NCBI RefSeq assembly: GCF_002993885.1
Contig: NZ_CM009578.1
Span: forward strand, 2,437,909 to 2,501,908
DNA: 64,000 nucleotides
Source of the DNA: Sphingopyxis lindanitolerans
Lineage (GTDB): Bacteria > Pseudomonadota > Alphaproteobacteria > Sphingomonadales > Sphingomonadaceae
Direction of reading: 5' to 3'
How positions within the stretch are numbered: the first letter of the stretch is position 1; each line of letters starts with the position of its first letter. Shown here piece after piece: positions 8,920 through 17,470 of the stretch. A model generated the notes under the pieces. The model did no database searches, was not told where the DNA came from, and saw only the letters and a program-made list of their open reading frames with translations. The translations under genes and the position numbers were made by a program.

Positions 8920-10494
8920 GCCCCGCGCGCGCTCGACCACCGAGGCGGCCGCGCGGGGGACGCTGCGATAGGCGACGAGCAGCGCGACCAGCCCGACCGG
9001 CACGATGATCAACGTCGACAGGACGCCCGTCGCCAGATTGCCGGTCATCGCCGAAACCTGCCCCGCCATATAAGGGCCGAGCGCGAGCCCGACGAGCGTC
9101 GTCGCGAGGAAGAAGGTCGCGGTCGCGGTGCCGCGCATCCGCGGCAATACCAGATCCTGCGTCGTCGCCGCGGCGGCGCCGAGCGCGCTCGACGCGAGCA
9201 GCCCGGCGAGCGAGGCGAAGGCGGTGAAGCGGATGAAATCGGCGCTGCCCGGCTCGGATTTGGTCGTGAAGGCGATGACGATCGGGACGATCGGCGCAAG
9301 CAGCCCGAAGATCACGACGAGGATGCGCCCCGCCTCGTTGCGCTGACGCAGCCAATCGGACATGCGGCCACCGAGGATGACCCCCAGGAATCCCGCGAGC
9401 GCGCCGAAGCCGCCGACCCAGAAGCCGACCGTCGCCGCATCCTCGCCCAGCACCTCGAGCGCGTAGACCGGCGCGAAGGCGCTCGACGCATAGGACATGA
9501 AGGCGACGGTGCCATAGCCGAGGATCGTCGCGAGAAACGCCTTCGACCCCCAGACGAGGTGAAAGGTCGGCGCATCGCGGCGTTTGAGCGAACTCGCCCA
9601 CGAAAAGACGGCATAATAGCCGAAGGCGACGCACAGCCATTGCAGCACCGCGCCGGTGAGCGTGATCATCGCCGCTGCGACAAGCCCCAATATCACGATG
9701 GCGCCAAGGTTGATCGCAAAGGCCCGCCCGCCGCGCAGCGCCGCCGAAATCAGCGTGAATGGCGGAATGATCGCGAACAGCTCCTCGAAAAAGCCCTTGA
9801 AGGGGGTCGGTGACGCCTGGGTGGGGATGCCGTCGACGAGGCCGCGCACCGGCTCGCGCAACGTCGCGACCCACGCCGCGAGCAGCAGGCCGGGGATGCC
9901 GACCGCCATGAACGCCGCCTGCCAGCCGACGAGGCCGAAGGGGCCGCCGTTCGGATAGGCATCGTTCCAGCCCTCGACGATGAAACCGCCGATCATCAGC
10001 GAGATGCCGCCGCCGAAATAAAGCCCGGCGGAATAGATGGCGAGCGCGGTGCCGCGCATATGCTTGGGGAACAGGTCGGAAATCAGGGAATAGGCCGACG
10101 GTCCCGCGGTCGCCTCGCCGACCCCGACGCCCATGCGCGCGCTCGCGAGTTGATATTTGTTCGCGGCGAGCCCCGACAAGGCGGTCATCGCCGACCAGAT
10201 GGCGAGCCCGACGGTGAGCAGGCGGACGCGGTGCCACGCATCGGCGAGCCGGCCGAGCGGGATGCCGAACAGCGCATAGAAGACCGCGAAGGCGGTGCCA
10301 TAGAGAAAGCCGATGTCGGCGTCGTCGAGCCCGAGGTCGCGCTTCAGGTCGGGCGCGAGGATCGTGATGATCTGCCGGTCGATGAAATTGAGGACATAGA
10401 CCAGGAACAAGATGCCGAGCGCATACCAGGCATAGGGCGACGCCTTGGCCGACGGGATGGTCGCCTCGTTGCTCGCGGTGCTGTTATCGGCCAT
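8902..10494 (-). CDS. MFS transporter, spinster-like
   Basis: About 530 residues with twelve or more predicted helices. The signature between helices 2 and 3 is GIPLGRLADAWHRVR, and a helix-1 NFIDRQIITILAPDLKRDLG motif is the hallmark of the spinster-like MFS group common in sphingomonads. It is longer than the family average because of a central stretch with an extra hydrophobic pair. The start at MADNSTASNEAT was chosen for its GGGGAGAGAC ribosome-binding site; an 81-residue upstream extension overlaps the divergent phosphatase gene and looks noncoding. Substrate unknown. Confidence 0.88.
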   Translation of the reverse strand: MADNSTASNEATIPSAKASPYAWYALGILFLVYVLNFIDRQIITILAPDLKRDLGLDDADIGFLYGTAFAVFYALFGIPLGRLADAWHRVRLLTVGLAIWSAMTALSGLAANKYQLASARMGVGVGEATAGPSAYSLISDLFPKHMRGTALAIYSAGLYFGGGISLMIGGFIVEGWNDAYPNGGPFGLVGWQAAFMAVGIPGLLLAAWVATLREPVRGLVDGIPTQASPTPFKGFFEELFAIIPPFTLISAALRGGRAFAINLGAIVILGLVAAAMITLTGAVLQWLCVAFGYYAVFSWASSLKRRDAPTFHLVWGSKAFLATILGYGTVAFMSYASSAFAPVYALEVLGEDAATVGFWVGGFGALAGFLGVILGGRMSDWLRQRNEAGRILVVIFGLLAPIVPIVIAFTTKSEPGSADFIRFTAFASLAGLLASSALGAAAATTQDLVLPRMRGTATATFFLATTLVGLALGPYMAGQVSAMTGNLATGVLSTLIIVPVGLVALLVAYRSVPRAAASVVERARGAGEPV

Positions 10495-10597
10495 CTGGCA
10501 AGTCTCTCCCCGGTCGCTTATCGTTTCCGCCATGGCTAGCAGAGCCCGGCGACGGCGCAAGTTGAAAGTCGGTTCAACTTTGTGCGAGAGGAGCAAT

Positions 10598-11080
10598 ATG
10601 CGCAAGGATCGACAAAAACCCCCCACCATCCTTTTCCTTTGCCTCGGCAACATCTGCCGTTCGCCGCTGGCCGAAGGCGCGGCGCGGACGGCGTTCGCCG
10701 CCGCCGGGATCGATGCGGTGCTCGATTCGGCCGGCACCGGCGACTGGCATGTCGGCCATCCCCCCGACGCCCGCGCGCAGGCCGAGGCGCGGCGGCGCGG
10801 CGTCGATATCTCGGACCTGCGCGCGCGCCAGCTTTCGCCCGAAGATTTCCGCCGTTTCGACCTGATCCTCGCCGCCGATATGAATAATCTGCGCGACGCG
10901 CGGGCGATCCGGCCCGCCGATGCGACCGCGACGCTTGCGCTGATGTTCGATCGCGTGCCCGGCCGCGAGGGCGAGAGCGTCGCCGATCCCTTTTATGGCG
11001 ACGACGACGGCTTCGCGGCGACGTGGGACGACGTCAGCGCGGTCGCGTCGGCGCTCGTCGCCTCCTCCACAAGCGGATAG
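10598..11080 (+). CDS. Low-molecular-weight protein tyrosine phosphatase
   Basis: Removes phosphate from phosphotyrosine in the cytoplasm. The 160 residues show the P-loop CLGNICRS (C-x5-R, about residues 17-24) close to the N-terminus and the general-acid motif VADPFYG near residue 130, both required for activity. A GAGAGGAG ribosome-binding site decides the ATG at MRKDRQKPP. The 3' end overlaps the convergent thpR by 88 bases. No kinase or exopolysaccharide gene is adjacent, so its target is unknown. Confidence 0.93.
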   Translation: MRKDRQKPPTILFLCLGNICRSPLAEGAARTAFAAAGIDAVLDSAGTGDWHVGHPPDARAQAEARRRGVDISDLRARQLSPEDFRRFDLILAADMNNLRDARAIRPADATATLALMFDRVPGREGESVADPFYGDDDGFAATWDDVSAVASALVASSTSG

Positions 11081-11604
11081 CGCGCGACGGGGTGATAGCG
11101 CGAACCGCCATGGCCCATCGCGCTTTCATAAAGCGTGACATGGCCGAACAGGAACGGCGGGCTCGCCAGGTCGCTGCTCTGCGCGAGGAATGGCGCGACC
11201 GGCCCCGATCCGCGGTTCAGCCGCGCCAGCGTGATATGCGGCACGAATGCCCGCGTTTCGGGCGCGATCCCGACTCGTGCCAGCCGTTGGTCGACCTTGC
11301 GGTGCAGCGCCGCGAGCGGCGCATGCGGCCCGGCCCCCGCCCACACCATATGCGGCCGTCCCTGCCGTTCGAACAGGCCGACCCCGTCGATGCGCGCGCG
11401 AATCGCGGGGGCGTGAAGGCTGCCGAGCGCCGCGGCGATATCCTCGGCGCTGTGCCGGTCGACCTCGCCGATGAAGCGTAGGGTCAGGTGAAGCTGTGCG
11501 TCGTCCTGCCAGCGCGCGCCCGAAATACCGTGCATCGCGGCGATCAGCGCCGCGCGAATCGGGCGGGGCGGACGCAGCGCGACGAACAGGCGGTGGGTGG
11601 ACAT
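10993..11604 (-). CDS. thpR: RNA 2',3'-cyclic phosphodiesterase (2'-5' RNA ligase family)
   Basis: Opens 2',3'-cyclic phosphates on RNA and can join 2'-5' linkages. The 203 residues carry both family HxT motifs: HLTLRFIG near residue 40 and PHITLARLN near residue 125. The start MSTHRLFVALRPP fits the family. The family core ends near RYHPVARYPLV; the last 25-30 residues are an Ala/Ser-rich tail read antisense to the phosphatase gene, because no stop occurs earlier in this frame. Confidence 0.9.
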   Translation of the reverse strand: MSTHRLFVALRPPRPIRAALIAAMHGISGARWQDDAQLHLTLRFIGEVDRHSAEDIAAALGSLHAPAIRARIDGVGLFERQGRPHMVWAGAGPHAPLAALHRKVDQRLARVGIAPETRAFVPHITLARLNRGSGPVAPFLAQSSDLASPPFLFGHVTLYESAMGHGGSRYHPVARYPLVEEATSADATALTSSHVAAKPSSSP

Positions 11605-11655
11605 GGCGCGGACAGCATAAGCGGTTGGAGCGGGGACGGCCAGCGGGGCTGCGTG

Positions 11656-11898
11656 ATGCGCGCAGAGACGCAGAGATCGCAGAGATTCTTGCCTTACGCA
11701 AAGACGCGGAGGATTCGGCAAAAAGAGCTGTGTGCTCCCGCGAAGGCGGGAGCCCATCTCCAGCCCGTGCAAGATGAAACCGACCGGAGATTGGTCCCCG
11801 TCTTAGCGGGGACACGCAAATCCCTCATTCGACATCGGCCCTTCCCCGCCTCTCCACGTGAACCAAGATCTCCGCGATCTCTGCGCCTCTGCGCGCAT
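11656..11898. repeat. MITE-like element with about 35-base terminal inverted repeats
   Basis: Bases 11656-11691 match the reverse complement of 11864-11898 with two substitutions and one indel. The arms read as repeated GCAGAGA-type units. The interior holds two further hairpins of the sphingomonad type (CTCCCGC/GCGGGAG near 11736 and GTCCCCG/CGGGGAC near 11795). No credible protein is encoded in it. It fills most of the gap between thpR and the Bax inhibitor-1 homologue. Confidence 0.65.
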
Positions 11899-12015
11899 TA
11901 TTCCGGCTTTCACGCTCCAATTCGCCCCCCCTTCCGGTTTCGCTTGAAACGCGCGGGCAAAATCCCGATATTGCCCATACGGCGGGGATCGTCCGGCCGG
12001 TGATGGAGATTTACA

Positions 12016-12747
12016 ATGGCGAATTGGAACGACCCCAATATGGCGGCGTCCGGCTTCCCAGGCAGCGCGAGCGCAATGGATCAGGCCGTCGATGCCGGCC
12101 TGCGGTCGTACATGCTGTCAGTATATAATTATATGGGTTCGGGCGTGCTGCTGACCGGCATCGTCGCGATGCTTGCCTATAATTCGGGTTTCACCCTGTC
12201 GCTGGTCGGCAGCCCGCTGATGTGGGTGGTGATGCTCGCGCCGCTGGCGTTTGTGCTGGTGCTGAGCTTCGGGATCAACAAGCTGTCGACGACCGCCGCG
12301 CAGATGCTCTTCTGGGCCTATGCCGCGGTGATGGGCCTGTCGATGTCGACGATCTTCCTGGCCTTTACCCAGACCTCGATCGCGCAGACCTTCTTCGCGA
12401 CCGCGGCGGCCTTCCTTGGCCTCAGCCTCTATGGCTATACGACCAAGAAGGATCTGTCGGGTTTCGGCACCTTCCTGATCATGGGCGTCGTCGGCATTCT
12501 CGTCGCGCTGCTGCTCAATGCCTTCATCTTCCATTCGGGCGCCTTCGCAACCGCGATCAGCGCCGTCGGCGTGCTGCTGTTCGCGGGCCTCACCGCCTAT
12601 GACACGCAGAAGATCAAGAGCATGTATTTCTATGTCCGCGGGACCGACTTCGTCGGCAAGTCGGTGGTGATGGGCGCGCTGACGCTCTACCTCGACTTCG
12701 TCAACATGTTCACCTTCCTGCTCAACCTGCTGGGCAACCGCAACTGA
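12016..12747 (+). CDS. Bax inhibitor-1/YccA family membrane protein
   Basis: 243 residues with seven predicted helices, the usual BI-1 number. Recognisable parts are YNYMGSGVLLTGIVAML after a soluble N-terminus, LTAYDTQKIKSMY near residues 193-205, and ALTLYLDFVNMFTFLLNLLG at the C-terminus, the family signature with the DF pair. Related proteins act in calcium leak or in modulating FtsH; the role here is not known. It is a single-gene unit with its own terminator. Confidence 0.92.
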   Translation: MANWNDPNMAASGFPGSASAMDQAVDAGLRSYMLSVYNYMGSGVLLTGIVAMLAYNSGFTLSLVGSPLMWVVMLAPLAFVLVLSFGINKLSTTAAQMLFWAYAAVMGLSMSTIFLAFTQTSIAQTFFATAAAFLGLSLYGYTTKKDLSGFGTFLIMGVVGILVALLLNAFIFHSGAFATAISAVGVLLFAGLTAYDTQKIKSMYFYVRGTDFVGKSVVMGALTLYLDFVNMFTFLLNLLGNRN

Positions 12748-12772
12748 GCCGAGGGACATCGCAACGAACAAG

Positions 12773-12807
12773 AAGCCCGGCGAAGCGATTCGCCGGGCTT
12801 TTTCTTT
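12773..12807 (+). terminator. Rho-independent terminator
   Basis: A perfect 12-base stem (12773-12784 with 12789-12800) around a GCGA loop is followed by TTTCTTT. It lies 26 bases after the Bax inhibitor-1 homologue and uses the same loop as the exb terminator. Confidence 0.85.
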
Positions 12808-12885
12808 GGGAACAGATGGCTGTTTTGACTGATACCAGCCGTCGCCCCCGCCTGCGCGGGGATGACGGTTTGTAGCTCCATCCGT

Positions 12886-13521
12886 TCACGCCGGCTTCGC
12901 CGGCTGCATCTCGGCGATCAGCGCATTGTCGATGTCCTTCGCGCGCTTGTAGCCCGCGCGGTCGCGCAGCGGCGCGACATAGGCCTCGAACGCCGGGCGC
13001 GAGGGGATGGTGCCGAATTGCAGCCCCCAGTCGATCTGGCTGCCGACATAGACGTCGGCGGCGCTGAAGCGATCGCCGGCGACGAACGCCTTGTCCGCCA
13101 CCGCGCTTTCCAGCGCATCGAGCGCGGCGCCCAGTGAGCCGAAGCCCGCCATGCGCTGCTGGTCGCCATCGGGTTCGATCCCAAAGGATTTGGCGGTGAT
13201 CGCCTGTTCGACCGGCCCCGCGGTGAAGAAGAGCCAGCGATAATAATCGGCGCGGTCGGCCGCCGCCGGCGCCAGCCCCGCCGCGGGAAAAGCGTCGGCC
13301 AGATAGGCGCAGATCGCGGCGCATTCGGTGACGGTCCGGCCATGGTGGACGATCGCCGGAACCTTGCCCATCGGGTTGATCGCCAGATAGGCCGGATCCT
13401 TCATCGAGGTGCCATAGCCCAGAATCTGCGTTTCATAGGGCGCCCCCACCTCTTCGAGCATCCAGCGGACGATCTGCCCGCGCGACATGGGGTTGGTATA
13501 GAATATCAGCGCGTCGGCCAT
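12886..13521 (-). CDS. Glutathione S-transferase family protein
   Basis: 211 residues with an N-terminal thioredoxin-fold domain (about 1-80: ALIFYTNPMSRGQIVRWML, then MGKVPAIVHHG with the cis-Pro, then TECAAICAYLAD with the glutathione gamma-Glu binding segment) and an all-helical C-terminal domain (FVAGDRFSAADVYVGSQ). Likely conjugates or reduces electrophiles with glutathione in the cytoplasm. The start at MADALIFYT was taken over a longer upstream frame that lacks family sequence. Substrate unknown. Confidence 0.92.
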   Translation of the reverse strand: MADALIFYTNPMSRGQIVRWMLEEVGAPYETQILGYGTSMKDPAYLAINPMGKVPAIVHHGRTVTECAAICAYLADAFPAAGLAPAAADRADYYRWLFFTAGPVEQAITAKSFGIEPDGDQQRMAGFGSLGAALDALESAVADKAFVAGDRFSAADVYVGSQIDWGLQFGTIPSRPAFEAYVAPLRDRAGYKRAKDIDNALIAEMQPAKPA

Positions 13522-13621
13522 CGCGGCTCTCCCTTCTTGGCGAATCGGATTGGAACATAGCAGGAACGATTGCCCGCATCCAACACCTTGTTTTGTCATG
13601 CCAGCGGGCTAAGGCAAAGCG

Positions 13622-14383
13622 ATGAGCGACGAACGCATCTGGACCGCCGCCGTGCTGGTGATCGGCGACGAGATTCTCTCGGGCCGCACCCAGGACAAGA
13701 ATGTGTCGCAGATCGCGACCTGGCTCGACGTGCAGGGCATCCGCCTGCGCGAGGTGCGCATCGTTCCTGATGTCGAGGCGGAGATCGTCGACGCCCTCAA
13801 TGCGATCCGCGCGCGCTACGATTATGTCTTCACCACCGGCGGGATCGGCCCGACGCACGACGACATCACCGTCGACGCGGTCGCGAAGGCGCTCGGCGTC
13901 GGGGTCGTCATCCACCCCGACGCGCGCGCGATCCTCGAACGCTATTACACCGCGCGCGGCAGCGAACTGACCGAAGCGCGGCTGCGCATGGCGCGCGTTC
14001 CGGGCGGCGCCGACCTGATCCCGAACCGCATGTCGGGCGCGCCGGGCATCCGCATCGGCAATCTTTTCGTCATGGCGGGGGTGCCGCACATCACCGCGGG
14101 GATGCTCGATGCGCTGACCGGCGAGCTCGAGGGTGGCGCGCCGCTCGTCGCGCACACGATCGGTGCCTGGGCTCCCGAAAGCGAGATCGCCGACCTGCTC
14201 CGCCGCGGCGAAAAGGAGCATCCGGGGGTTGCGATCGGCAGCTACCCCTTCTTTCGCGAAGGCAAGGTCGGCGCGAATTTCGTCATTCGTTCGATCGACG
14301 GCGACGCGGTCGCGGCGTGCGCGGCGATGCTGACCGCCGGGTTCGAAGCGATCGGCTATGCGGTGACCGACGGCGGTATCTGA
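13622..14383 (+). CDS. CinA N-terminal/MoaB-Mog domain protein (molybdopterin-binding fold)
   Basis: 253 residues. The N-terminal half has the MoaB/Mog/CinA signature: VLVIGDEILSGRTQDKN near residues 12-28 and TTGGIGPTHDDITVDAVAKAL near 70-90. The C-terminal CinA deamidase domain is missing, as in the short CinA-like proteins widespread in alphaproteobacteria. The family is linked to pyridine nucleotide repair or cofactor handling, but the function of this short form is uncertain. Confidence 0.88.
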   Translation: MSDERIWTAAVLVIGDEILSGRTQDKNVSQIATWLDVQGIRLREVRIVPDVEAEIVDALNAIRARYDYVFTTGGIGPTHDDITVDAVAKALGVGVVIHPDARAILERYYTARGSELTEARLRMARVPGGADLIPNRMSGAPGIRIGNLFVMAGVPHITAGMLDALTGELEGGAPLVAHTIGAWAPESEIADLLRRGEKEHPGVAIGSYPFFREGKVGANFVIRSIDGDAVAACAAMLTAGFEAIGYAVTDGGI

Positions 14384-14467
14384 TCAGCCGCCGCCGCGGC
14401 CGCCGTCGTTTGGCTTTTCCCGGATTGGCCCTGGCGGCGCCGGTTCTCCATCGTGCGTGGTCGACAG

Positions 14468-15244
14468 ATGAAACTCGAAATCTCCGTCTCCCTGACCTAT
14501 CGCCTGCCCGAGCCGGTCGACCTGATGCTCCAGGTCGAAGCCGCGAGCGGCGGCGGCCAGCATGTCGAAAGCGCATCGCTCGACCTTGGCGAGCCCGAGC
14601 TTTTCTCGCGCGTTCCCGCGAGCGACGGGACGTGCGAGCCGGTCTGGATGCGCACGTCGGGCATGCTGCGCGCCGCCTATCGCGCGACCGTCGCGATCGA
14701 TCGCCCCATGGTCGATTTCCGCGCCCTGCCCGAAGTCCCGCTGCACCGGCTGCCCGCGGCGGCGGTCCCCTATCTCAACGAATCGCGCTATTGCCCGTCG
14801 AACAAGTTCCACGCCTTCGTCGAGCGGCGTTTTGGCGAACGCACCGGCGGCGCAAAGATCGGTGCGATGCGCGACTGGATCGAGAGCCGCTTCACCTATG
14901 TCGCGGGGGCGAGCACATCGGACACCGGCGCGCTCGACAGCTTCGTCGAACGGCGCGGCGTGTGCCGCGACTATGCGCATGTGATGATCGCGCTCGCGCG
15001 TTCGGCGCATATCCCGGCGCGCATGGCGAGCGTCTATGCGCTCGGCGTGAAACCGCAGGATTTCCACGCGGTGGCCGAGGTCTATCTGGCGGGCGACTGG
15101 CATATGGTCGATGCGACGGGGATGACCCGGCCGACCGAGACCGCCCGCATCTGCGTCGGCCGCGACGCGGCGGACATCGCCTTCCTCACCGCCTATCGCG
15201 AGATCGAACTGGTCGAGCAGACGGTGCGGGTGGAAAAAGCCTGA
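14468..15244 (+). CDS. Transglutaminase-like cysteine peptidase family protein
   Basis: 258 residues. The catalytic triad is visible: Cys in RRGVCRDYAHV (about residue 163), His in QDFHAVAEVYL (about 197) and Asp in MVDATGMTRP (about 211). An N-terminal beta domain (about 1-90) precedes it, as in bacterial transglutaminase-like proteins often found with alpha-E/circularly-permuted ATP-grasp genes. Those partners are not here. The start MKLEISVSLTY follows the short upstream frame. It is the last clear core gene before the mobile-DNA patch. Confidence 0.88.
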   Translation: MKLEISVSLTYRLPEPVDLMLQVEAASGGGQHVESASLDLGEPELFSRVPASDGTCEPVWMRTSGMLRAAYRATVAIDRPMVDFRALPEVPLHRLPAAAVPYLNESRYCPSNKFHAFVERRFGERTGGAKIGAMRDWIESRFTYVAGASTSDTGALDSFVERRGVCRDYAHVMIALARSAHIPARMASVYALGVKPQDFHAVAEVYLAGDWHMVDATGMTRPTETARICVGRDAADIAFLTAYREIELVEQTVRVEKA

Positions 15245-15549
15245 AAACCGGCCCGGCGCGGCAAAGCCACACCGTCGATCCTCGCCGCGCGAAGTCGGCC
15301 GAGCTTTCGCTGATCGCGATTTAGCGTGGTTAAATCGCGGTGGTGAAGGGAATCTAATAATTCAGACAAAGTTGTGATAATTCAATAAGATGACTTGATA
15401 CTATAATTTAGAGGCCCCCAAGAAAGCCCCTGTCAGATCTTGACTTAAAAGTCCGGGGGTTTGATTCCGGACGCGGCTCGCTGGCCGGTTCTCTCCTCCA
15501 CAGACGTCAATAGAATGTCCCGCCCGATTGTTCGAGCGGGACGAGTTTC
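15245..15549. other. Intergenic, AT-rich boundary of the broken mobile region
   Basis: No credible gene. Bases 15340-15410 are much richer in A and T than the surroundings. A hairpin-forming GTCCG/CGGAC pair lies around 15452-15472 and superficially resembles a tRNA T-arm, but no complete tRNA folds here. Confidence 0.5.
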
Positions 15550-16168
15550 TCAGTCGCCGTTTTTGCGATTGGTCCGGGACCAGATGGGGCTGAATTCCTT
15601 GCCGCCTTCGCCCTCGAAGAGGTTCGCGTAGATCGGAGCGGCGAAGCTCGGATCGTCGAGCTTCAGCCCGAGATATCGCGCACCTCGATATAAATGCGTC
15701 CGCCCTTGCGCTTGGGTGCTTGGCGAAATTCCCATGACCGGAAATAGTCGCCTGTGGGCAGAACGGCGACATCGCTCCATCCCTCTTCCAGAAACCGCGC
15801 GCGCCGCGCCTCGACGGCGGCAAGCTGCGCCGCCCAGAAGGCATCGCTGTCGGCAAAATAGCGCTCGTCGCCGAACAGGTCGGCGATGATCGCAAGACCG
15901 CTCGCCTCGATGTCAAACAGAGCATGATCGGCCTTGATCGCACCGCCGCCGAACAGCCAGCCTTTGAGCTGGTTTCCCTGCGGGCAATAAGCGTCGGCAT
16001 CGTCGAACAACGCCAGCCACGCGCGTTGCTGGCTTTTGCACGCCATCGTCAGATGCCGCACGGTGCCCGAACTGATCTTTTCCTTCGCGTAAAGCGAGCG
16101 GATGCGCGGGAGCAGATTGCCCAGCGCAAGGATGCGCTTGACCATCGGCTCGGGCATTCCGAACGTAT
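15550..16168 (-). pseudogene. ParB-family partition protein remnant
   Basis: Central and C-terminal part of a plasmid/ICE-type ParB: FGMPEPMVKRILALGNLLP, KISSGTVRHLTMACKSQQR and [20 protein letters not shown] match the helix-turn-helix and following part of ParB/Spo0J-like proteins. The N-terminal nuclease/CTPase part is absent because the reading frame runs into a P-type ATPase fragment. A frameshift near 15665 splits off the end ([20 protein letters not shown]). The gene is dead and is probably a relic of a plasmid or integrative element. Confidence 0.75.
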
Positions 16169-16817
16169 CGGCAATGCCCAGGCTACGCGCCCGAAGAAGA
16201 AGCGCGGCGATAGCAGCGAAGGCGATGCCGCCTTACGCGACCGACCAGACGAGCAACGCGCGCGGCATAAGGGCGCTGTCTGACGCGCGCGGCGGTCGCT
16301 GCATCACGCCCTCCTCCTCGGTTTCGGCCTCAAACACCAGCGAACAGACGGGATCGGTGATCATCTCGAGCAGCGCGATGTGGATGGGCCCGAGAAGGAT
16401 CGGGAAACCGAGCAGCAGCGGCGCGAGCGCAAGCCCCGCGATCGGGACGTGCACCGCGACGATGAATCCCATCGCCTTGCGCAGATTGTCGAATATCCGG
16501 CGTCCGAGGCGGATTGCAGTTACAATAGAGCCGAAATCATCGTCGAGCAGAACGATCGAGGAAGCTTCGCGCGCGACGTCGGTGCCGCGCCCACCCATTG
16601 CCACCCCTATGTGAGCAGCCTTGAGCGACGGCGCATCGTTGACGCCGTCGCCCGTCATTCCGACAATCTCCCCCGCCGCCTTGAAGGCCTCGACGATGCG
16701 CAGCTTCTGTTCGGGCATGATGCGCGCAAAAATCGTGATGCGAGGCAGCCCGAGCGATGATCGAAGCGACCCATATCTCGAAGCTCCTCGCCGGCTACCG
16801 CCGTGAACCCGCCGCAA
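16169..16817 (-). pseudogene. Cation-transporting P-type ATPase remnant (C-terminal part)
   Basis: Carries the hinge motif GEIVGMTGDGVNDAPSLKAA and then GVAMGGRGTDVAREAS of P-type ATPases, followed by membrane helices and LLEMITDPVCSLVFEAE, typical of the calcium/cation-pumping group. Everything before this, including the phosphorylated DKTGT motif, is missing. A stop codon at 16233-16235 interrupts the helix region, after which GGIAFAAIAALLLRAR continues in the same frame into the ParB remnant. A second frameshift near 16790 is likely. Not functional. Confidence 0.75.
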
Positions 16818-16829
16818 ATATAGAGGCCG

Positions 16830-17024
16830 TTACGGGCGTTCTCGGTGCCCTGTCGGCCATGGCTGCGGATCTAGAGAAAGCAGCGACGCGACAAGGATGT
16901 CGGTGATGCTGTCCTCACGAAAGCGCCGCTTGAGATGCTCCTCAAGATCGAGAAACTCGGCGATGAGGCTGGGCAACCGGTTCGCAAGATCGCATGGCGA
17001 TGTGAAGATGGGCGCAATCGACAA
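16830..17024 (-). pseudogene. Short fragment of an unknown island gene
   Basis: A 64-residue stretch whose middle part (LIAEFLDLEEHLKRRFREDS then ITDILVASLLSLDPQPW) reads like the N-terminus of a real soluble protein. It then breaks off into unrelated sequence. I do not recognise the family. It needs a TTG start, and the only neighbours are broken genes, so it is treated as debris. Confidence 0.4.
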
Positions 17025-17470
17025 AACTCTTCCCCCGTTTTACCCGGTCTAACGCGTTACGCAGTGCCAAGGCACTCCGCGCGGAGCGGCACCATGAACC
17101 CAGCAGCAATAATCCTCTTGTTAATTGATGACCGCTTCGGGGGCATCTGGCGGGCGGTTTCAACGACCGACTTCGTGAAGGGTTTCGGGCGCTTCAGCGT
17201 ACGAAAGCCTCTGATGGAGGAACCCGCGTGGGCTCTGAGACTGAGCTATGGGGATTTGCGCTTTGGGCTGGTCGGGAGGACGCCGTGGACAGTTGCAACG
17301 ACCGAGGTGACAGCGCGAGACACGGCCTCGACCGTCATGATCGAGGTCTGGAACGTCGAACCGTCGTCTTTCGGCGGACGTGTGGCAACGCGCTGAGGCG
17401 ATCGGCGCAAGCCGGCCCGTTGGCCAGCGCCGGCATCGCTCGGTCATTCTTGTGGATAAGCCATGCCGGG
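17025..17470. other. No gene seen; probably the 3' flank of the IS91-like element
   Basis: Open frames exist on both strands but their composition is that of GC-rich noise. It lies directly downstream of the transposase remnant and may contain one terminus (oriIS or terIS) of the element. I could not place an exact end. Confidence 0.4.

Noticed and set aside
14317..15324. 335-codon plus-strand frame covering the transglutaminase-like gene
   Set aside because: Arg-rich shadow; the overlapping frame has a full catalytic triad and family sequence.
15425..15515. tRNA-like stretch with a T-arm-like sequence and a CTCCTCCA-like end
   Set aside because: No matching acceptor stem, D-arm or anticodon arm could be folded; the T-arm stem does not pair correctly. 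At most a remnant of an attachment site.
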